From Actinostola sp. cb2023 (Eukaryota; Cnidaria; Anthozoa; Actiniaria; Actinostolidae), in contig JAUJYZ010000684.1 of assembly GCA_033675265.1 (NCBI GenBank), positions 124,001-188,000 on the forward strand: a stretch of 64,000 bases of DNA. Reading direction: 5' to 3'. This document shows, in pieces, positions 1 to 9,200 of the stretch. Every line of letters starts with the position of its first letter. The stretch's first letter is position 1. The notes under the pieces were generated by a model. That model did no database searches. It was given only the letters and a program-made list of their open reading frames with translations, and was not told the origin of the DNA. The translations under genes and the position numbers were made by a program.

Positions 1-209
1 AATCGAATGTACCTCCACTGGTATTCCAACACCAACTATTTCCTGGTCGTTGAACGGTGAGCCGCTGACCACAGGCGATCGGTATGTGATATACAACAAT
101 GGAACCCTGGTCATACACAACACGACTAAGAGTGACGAGGGGAAGTATTCTTGTACAGCTAAGAACATTGAAGGCGAAGACAGCGAATCCGCTAATGTTG
201 CAATTACAG
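1..209 (+). CDS. Gene A exon: Ig domain 1 (5' truncated by window)
   Basis: Frame starts at base 2 (I E C T S T G I P). It shows the Ig hallmarks: B-strand Cys, C-strand Trp (ISWSLNGE) and the F-strand motif DEGKYSCTAKN. The exon ends in phase 1 at a CAG|GTAATG donor. The start of the domain lies outside the window. Confidence 0.85.
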
Positions 210-3200
210 GTAATGGGAACTTTATTCCAATGCAGCCAAACCTCTAGTAAGCGACCGCCCTTACTGTCAGGTCTGGTGGTCGCTTACAAGAGGTACAATT
301 ACGTTGATTGAAAGCCGATACTTTGGGAAAGTGGAAATGTACAAAGTGGTCACTTTAGTAGAGGTGATCGCTTAAAAGAGGTTCGACTAAATTTGCATAG
401 TTTTATTGTTCGTTTTGCGATGGTTTTGATATTTATAGTATTAGTGTAGCGAGATGTATCAACACCACTAAACCTCTTATAAGTGACCACCCTTACTCTC
501 AGGTACGCTGGTCGTGTACGGGATCGGAGGTGGTTGCTAAGCATAACAGGATTTAAAAACTCTGCCGGAAAAGCGAAGCAGAGCAAAGTATTTTCCTTCA
601 GATTTTAAATTTAATTTTTCATTTTTTATTTTTTTTTTTTTTTCCAGACCACATCCTATTGATACATCATCAACTTTCACTCGGTCATGTCTCCACTAAT
701 CACCACTCAATTTAACATTTCCTTCTTTCAGTACCGAGAAAACCTAGGATTATCAAGACAGTGAGCAAAAACATCCCCATTGGTGACGGCGGACCCAAAA
801 AACTGGATGTAGGCAGCAATGTCACGTCCATTACCTACACGTCTATCCTCATTAGGTGCCAGGCGAGCGGCGTCCCGGAACCAAAGATCACGTGGCATAA
901 GTACGACCGTGAAGTCGATGCACAGTCAGACAGAGCTAAAATTCTAGAGGATAGTACACTGGGTTTGTACGCTATTACTGTGGCGCAGGCTGGTGTGTAT
1001 ACATGTAGAGCAACCAACGTTGATGGGCAAGACACTGCAGATACTGTACTCTCTGTTATTCGTAAGTACTTAGTCTGGTGATTTATTGCACAACTTGTAA
1101 TCTTACAGTACAAATACGAGTACAAATATGACAGCGTATTACACGTTTTAGAAAAAAACGGTTTTGCGCGCGCGCTCGCTTTTATATCAGTACAGAGAAA
1201 AATACGGTATTTTCATTAATTTTGTTGTTGTGCAATACGGCTCGTCAAAATACGGCATGACTCGTAAAAATATCCAGCCGTATTACCCAACTACCCGTGT
1301 AATAACCTCTATATATTAACAATGTCATGAAGATAACAAGATTATTGTAACCTACTGTCTCTGCAATTGTTCACTTTAATTTTATAAGCGCGCCTTGTTT
1401 TTTTTATTGGGCTCCCTGTGGTAACTACAGCCGGGACGTATCTGCCACAGAAAACCCAATGCGCGCGGTAATGACAATTAATGGAAGAGTTTCTAAGTAC
1501 CTTGACATTGTCTTCAGTCTATAATAATAATAATAATTTATTAATTTATATCTAAGTATCTTGACTTTGACTTCAGTCCCTAAGTGACTTGACCTTGTCT
1601 TCAGTCCCTAACTTACTTGAATTTGACTTCAGTCTCATAACTTGACTTTGACTTCAGTCCGTAACTTACTTGGATTTGTCTTCAGTCTCTAAGTGACTTG
1701 ACTTTGACTTCAGTCTCTAAGTGACTTGACTTTGACTCTAAGTAACTTGACTTTGACTTCAGTCCCTAAGTGACTTGACTTTGACTTCAGTCCCTAAGTG
1801 ACTTGACTTTGACTTCAGTCCCTAAGTGACTTGACTTTGACTTCAGTCTCTAAGTGACTTGACTTTGACTCTAAGTAACTTGACTTTGACTTCAGTCCCT
1901 AAGTAACTTGACTTTGACTTCAGTCCCTAAGTGACTTGACTTTGACTTCAGTCCCTAAGTGACTTGACTTTGACTTTGACTTCAGTCCCTAAGTGACTTG
2001 ACTTTGACTTCAGTCACTAAGTGACTTGACTTTGACTTCAGTCTCTAATTAAATGACTTGACTTTGACTTCAGTCTCTAAGTGACTTGACTTTGACTGTT
2101 TCTCTTTGTAACAGCCCGCGTAAGACCCAAGATAGTACTTGCCCAAGTACCTCAGCATTTTATTGTCCAAGTCGAACCATCCAAGAAGATTACTATTACC
2201 GACAAAGTCACTATCAAACCAGACAAAACGATATCTATCACGTGCATGTCACGTGGTATACCACGTCCTCAAGTCACGTGGACTAAGGACGGTGACGTCA
2301 TACGGTCAGATGACGACATTCTGATCGATACGAACGGGACTTTGACTTTACGAAATGCGAAGGAACAACAGAGTGGAAAATACACTTGTACCGCGAGAAG
2401 TAGAGCTGGGCGTGACAGCGCATCGTCTCAAGTGCTGATTATCCGTAAGTTGTTTTAAGCTATTTCTTGTTTGTCTTTTCTCAAACTCATTAATAATTCA
2501 TGAGGATAAAACAGAGGAAATCTGTGATCCTAATTAGCATAAAATGTGATCAACTTTTACATTGAATTTCTCCATAATAATACTGATTATCCATGATTTA
2601 TTACAGTATGACGCTCAAACGTGTGACCTTCGTGGTGAGACACGTTTTGAGCGTCGTATTGTAATGGTTTGAGAAGCCATTATCCGAAGTTTCGTCCACA
2701 GTTCAACCGACTTCTCAGTGTTTGAATCTCTGCTGAAACACGCTTTCTCGTTGTTGATCTAATACTACTACCTCTACAGCTCTTACAAAGCCTTCAATAC
2801 AGAAATCCAATGTTTCTAAAGCCAACAACTTGACCGACCTTGATCCGTTTGTCATGACGATCGGCGACTCCGTCAATGGTTTCCCTGGGACTCGTGGTAT
2901 AACCATCCAATGTCTTGCAAGTGGAGTGCCAGCACCAAGTATAACGTGGTCTAAAGATGGTCAAGTGATACAGAGAGGATCAAGACATGTAGTTGATCTA
3001 GTGGGAAGTCTTGTAATACTAAAGACAGTGAAAGAGGACAGTGGTCGCTATACATGTTTAGCTACTAATTTGGTGGGGAAGGATTCAGCAGATGCTCTCG
3101 TCAATATGCTTAGTATGTGAACGTTGATATTCTGTCTTCCTTCGTTCATTCGTTCGTTCCCATTCTTCCTTTCTTTCCTTTGTTCGTTTTTCCCATTCAG

Positions 3201-6200
3201 TTTTCCTCTCTTCCCTCGTTCGTTCCTTCCTTCCTATGTCCGCCTCTTCCTCCCTTTCTTCACTTCGTTCTTCCATCCATTCATTCATTCTTCCATCCCT
3301 TTCAATGGTTCGTTTTCTAAATTGCTTTCAATCTTCTTTCAGCGCCAATCAAACCTGCCATTACGAAGTCCCAAGTCAAACACGTTGAATCAATGGATAT
3401 GGATAAAGTAATCACGGTAGACATCGGCACTGAAGTCCTCACCCTCGTAGACAACACTGTGGTCATAGATTGCAAGGCCACAGGAATGCCCAAGCCTGAG
3501 GTGTATTGGAAGAAAGATTTGCAGCCGGTTGTTCCGGGGCAGTTTTATCAAATTTTGAAAAACAACAGCTTAGTTATACAAACGGCTCAAGTGGATGACA
3601 GTGCGAGGTACACGTGCACGGCTCGTAACTTCGGTGGATCGGTCGCGGAGGTCTCGAAGATCGAGATTATTGGTATGTACAAAGTCTAAACCTTTTCTTA
3701 CAATTGGCCTGGATTCACGAAAGGTCGATTGATTCTAACCCAGGATTAGACTGTGAGAACCATTTATTTAACCCCCTGGATTAAGACTAATCGATGTTTA
3801 TGACCCAGTAGAGATACTCAGGTATATAATCATGGAGGTACGATTGTCATCATCATCATCACTGATCATCATCGATCATCATCATCATCATCATCACCAC
3901 CACCACTATCACCATCATCATCACAATCATCATCATTCCTTGCCACCCCCACCGACTCCCCGTCAACTTAATCCCTCCCGGTCAAAACCCATACCACAGG
4001 TAACCCACTCGACGTAGAAACCCTGACCACAGGTAACCCACTCGCCGTCGAAACCCTGACCACAGGTAACCCACTCGCCGTAGAAACCCTGACCACAGGT
4101 AACCCACTCGCTGTAAAATCCCCTGACCACAGGTAACCCACTCGCCGTAGAAACCCTGACCACAGGTAACCCCCACTCGCTGTAAAATCCCTGACCACAG
4201 GTAACCCACTCACAGTAGAAACCCTGACCACAGGTAACCCACTCGCTGTAAAATCCCTGACCACAGGTAATCCACTCACAGTAGAATCCCTGACCACAGG
4301 TAACCCACTCGCCGTAGGTAGAAACCCTGACCACAGGTAACCCACTCGCTGTAAAATCCCTGACCACAGGTAACCCACTCACAGTAGAAACCCTGACCAC
4401 AGGTAACCCACTCGCCGTAGAAACCCTGACCACAGGTAACCCACTCGCTGTAAAATCCCTGACCACAGGTAACCCACTCACAGTAGAAACCCTGACCACA
4501 GGTAACCCACTCGCTGTAAAATCCCTGACCACAGGTAACCCACTCACAGTAGAAACCCTGACCACAGGTAACCCACTCGCCGTAGAAACCCTGACCACAG
4601 GTAACCCACTCGCCGTAGAAACCCTGACCACAGGTAACCCACTCGCTGTAAAAACCCTGACCACAGGTAACCCACTCACAGTAGAAACCCTGACCACAGG
4701 TAACCCACTCGCTGTAAAATCCCTGACCACAGGTAATCCACTCACAGTAGAATCCCTGACCACAGGTAACCCACTCGCCGTAGGTAGAAACCCTGACCAC
4801 AGGTAACCCACTCGCTGTAAAATCCCTGACCACAGGTAACCCACTCACAGTAGAAACCCTGACCACAGGTAACCCACTCGCTGTAAAATCCCTGACCACA
4901 GGTAACCCACAAGTACCTTATTGACATGTTTGATTGCGCATTTCGCTACCAGAAGCCGAAATACCCGTCATTCAACGAACAGACGGTAACGTAGAAAAGG
5001 ACGATTTCAACGAAATTAAGGTGAACATCGGTCGCCACGTGTCCTCCCTCAGCCGTGTCAACATCTCAGTCAACTGCTCAGCACGTGGCATACCTCCACC
5101 CACTATAGAATGGATGAATGGCGGGAAAATGCTCAAGGTCAGCGGTCCCATATTGACGTTGAATAACGTCGACCGTTCGATTTCTGGGAAGTACACGTGC
5201 GTTGCTAGTAATGTCGCTGGTAAAGTTTATGCATCGACGATGATCAACATTACAGGTAGGCGTTGAACAGGGCCTAGGCATGAAATGCAATTATAGTCTA
5301 TATATGCTATTACTAAAATTTAAAAAAAAAAAAAAATAGTCGTTTTTGTATGAGTGGGAAACCGACGGTACGGAGTTACGGTCACGGTACGGAATCGAAG
5401 ACATTGTATTCAACCAATCACAGCGCGCAGAATCATCGCTCAACCAATCAGAATGCTTGGACACGGCACGGTTACCGCACGGCACGAACCGTACCGTAAC
5501 TACTTCCCACTCATACGAAAACGACTCTATTGCGTGCAATAACTTAAACCGCTTATTAATAATGCTTATGATTGTTTTCTATAGAGCCTATGACACCAGT
5601 AATACAGCAAACAAACGAAGAATTCGTTCTACACAAAGTGACGTCAGTGTCAGCGCATGTTGGAGGAAGCATTGAAGTCTTAACTGGATCCAGTCTCCTG
5701 CTCCTCTGCAATGCCACAGGCCACCCAAAACCCCAAGTGAAATGGTCCAAGTCTGGCGTTCCAGTCTCTAGTGGTAACCGATATGTGGTGAATGGAAGAT
5801 CTTTGAGAATCTTTAGTTTGCAAACGAATGACTCGTCAGCGTTCACGTGCACCGCGACAAACCTGGTTGGTGAGGATTCTGCATCTTCTGAACTGATGGT
5901 GAAAGGTATGTAAATTAATAATAACAATGATAAATGAATCGCCAATGAATCAAGAAGCCCCGGTCGTACAAAAGGTGGATAGCGCTATCCATTGTATCAA
6001 TCCTTATCCAGTGGATAACTTTCTAACAGCAGCAGCAAAAAAATAATAATAATAATATCCGAGTTATCCGGTGGATAGCGCCATTCCCCTTTCGTACGAC
6101 TGGGGCCTGGAGTTTATCTTGTCGGCCATATTTTAGTTTCTAGTTGTTTAGACACCTTTGTACTCTTTGACAAACGACGCATTTGCATAGCCTAAGCACA

Positions 6201-9200
6201 AAATGCGCGCCAACGAGAACGCGAGAAAATGTTGGACCTGCCCAGCGGTAAGACAACAACGTTGCTAATTAATCTTTGTATCACTACATGAACATACCGG
6301 TATGTATACATGAATATGCGACTAACAAAGGTTTATGAAACAAATGTATAATTGTTGTACCTCTGGGCAGCGTCCTTTGTCAAGGAGTACAGCGGTGTCT
6401 AACCTACTCACTCATGCATGGCATGGCTTTTAATCCTAATGTCAAGCCACTAACGACAACTAATTTTCGTCCCACGTGCAACTTAGTCATCGAATTATCT
6501 TCAGTCTTAATGCTTTGCGATTTTTAACTTTTCATCCGTATATCTTTCAATCAATAACATTTCGTTGAATATTTGTTGGGCGTCGGCTATGCACGATGCC
6601 AGAACTGCTTCAGTATTGTGCTTCATGACGTGAACTAATCGTTATCAATCTAATCATAATGTTTTCGTCAAAATCGATACTCATTCGTATCATGTTCGTG
6701 CGACATTCGCTTCTTCGGTAACACTCTTTAACCGCCTTAGTAATCGATAATTGTTCGTGTCATACGTATTCACTTAATCAATAATGGTTCGTTTATTATC
6801 ACTTCTCCCAGACCTTTCAATGGCTCAATCCGTTACACCGTTCTTTGTATCTAATCGATAACCGTTCGTTCAATCTTCGTGACAATTTCTGTCAGCTCGT
6901 TAAACCGTAACCTCGTACGTTTTCACCTAATCAATAATTGCTCGTGTAACTTTCGTATCGTTTCGTTTTCATCACGATGACGGTGTTCTCCCCAGGCCTT
7001 CTCCGACCAACTATCAATGTAGTCAAAAAACGCATCAAGAACTTTGACAAAACCCAGCCAATACGAGTGACCGTGGGCACCACCTTGATCACTTCACCAA
7101 ACGCAACGGTTGTAGTCTCATGCCCAGTCTCTGCGCGACCAACGGCTGTGTTGTCATGGCAACGGAATGGAAAAGCCATTATTCCAAGCCAGAAATACAG
7201 GATGAACTCTGACAAGTCCAAACTGACGATCTTGGCCGTTCAATACCAGGACACCGACGCGTATGTCTGTACAGCGTTTAGCCGTGCTGGCAGTGATTTC
7301 GCAAGGATGGATATGATAGTCGCAAGTAAGTATAACAAATACCTCTACTAATTGTAGTGCAGTGCGGTGCGGTGCGGTGCGGTGTGTTTGTCTCTTTACC
7401 TAACAAGTTTCTACTCCGTCTTCCAGCTCCACCTGTTATCACAAACGTCAGGGGTTCCTTTGACGTCACTGACATCCGGGAACTCATTTCCATAACAACG
7501 GGTGCCGTGATAACGATTCCTAGAGGAGTGTCAATCAGAATCAGATGTGAAACCACAGGGATCCCAACACCCAAGATCACGTGGTTCAAGGTGTCCGAAG
7601 GGTCTAAAATACGACAACCAATCGGCTCTAAAGACGAAGAGACCTTTATTGATAAAGATGGGTTCCTGTTCATTGAACGAACAAAGGAACTAGACATCGC
7701 GCAGTACATCTGCGTTGCAACCAATATTGCAGGTCGCGATGAAGGCATTACATACCTCAACGTTGGAGGTAAGTTGTGGAGATTGCTTTCTGACTGACAT
7801 TTTTTATCTCGATCATGCTCGTCGTCGTTTATCGGACACTTCTCGGTCACCACTCGTAACTGGAGACCGGCGAGAGGTGGCCGAGAGACAAAGAGGTTGC
7901 TTCGACAGAAAACTGCACATGCGCACAGAGAGCTGATATATATATTTTCCTTTCTTTTTTCTTTTCCATTGAAGTTGCTCCTGAGATTCCCGGTCACTGG
8001 TCAGCGGCAAGAAAGTTCACGAAACCACGGATTGAGAGGATCGTATCCATGGCAACGGTAGTGCGCGGCTCAACCGTACGCCTTCGTTGTGCTGTCTACG
8101 GATCCCCTAAACCCAACGTTACATGGATAGTGATTGGGAACGAGCGTAAGGGCCATTGGCGTATACTGCCCGACGGCACACTAGAAATACGGAAGGTTGA
8201 TTTCTCCGATGAAGCCAACTACACGTGTATAGCGACTAACATCTATGGAAAGACATTCAGAAGTACCAATATCACTGTATTAGGTAAGGGGGACTTGATT
8301 GTAAATGGCATGTATGTAGTTACCGATATAGACTTATGGGAAGGTTAAGTCCAAGGTTGGGCTGCCTGTGGCAAGCGCTCAACTGGAGATGAAAATCAGA
8401 AATTTAAGAGTCGGCTCACAACATAAACTAATAAAACAATGCACACAAAATAAAGTCTTCTCACGGCAAACTTTGAAACATCAGTATTCAAACTTGTCGC
8501 TGTAGACGCGTCCACTCAAACAGTCCCATGATTCCTCGCGTAACACACTAGTTACCAGTTTTCCACGGAACTGCGAAATTTTCACAACGTTAATGTTTCA
8601 AACCCTTCTTTCTTCAGTTCCGCCCAAAATCTTAGACAAGTTCTTCAGCGAGTCTTTCATCAAGAAGAAAGCGCAGCTGCTTCACATTAAATACTCTAGC
8701 ATCACTAGACTAGCCATCCTAAGACAACAAACTCGCCCTGCCGCTGTTGAGAAGGGAGGGAACCTCATCGTTGGATGTCCAGTGATTGGACGACCAGAAC
8801 CTTCCATACTCTGGCTTAGAAACGGCTTGAAGGTCAGGAACGACAGCAAACATCTGATCCTTGGTGGAGTGCTGATGATACGCAGGGTCTCTACTGAAGA
8901 CGCTGGAGAGTATTTCTGTTTTGTGAGAAACACTGCAGGAGAAGATGGAGGTGGAATTGATTTGCACGTCAGGGAGAAGATTGTTGGTAAGGAAGATCGT
9001 TTCGTTACCCGATCGAAATTTCGAGGGGGAGAGGGGAGAGAGGGGAGAGGGGAGGGGAGAGGGGAGAGGGGAGGGGAGAGGGGAGAGGGGAGAGGGGAGG
9101 GGGGGGGGGGGGGAGAGGGGAGAGGGGAGGAGAGGTGGGAGGAAACTAGAAAGGAAATTAATCAAGCAAGCTCTGTCAATAAGTTGACGAATTGTTCTGT

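Larger units (their letters stand above)
3673..4952 (+). other. Intron filled by a CAT microsatellite and a 33-bp minisatellite
   Basis: GTATGT donor at 3673 and TACCAG acceptor ending at 4952. It contains a (CAT/CAC)n tract at about 3850-3935 and the 33-bp array that occupies nearly a kilobase up to 38 bp before the acceptor. Confidence 0.75.

Noticed and set aside
3963..4927. Long minus-strand open frames (up to 293 codons) with VTCGQGFY / GLPVVRVST repeats
   Set aside because: They are read-through of a 33-bp minisatellite inside an intron; the frame stays open only because the unit is divisible by three.
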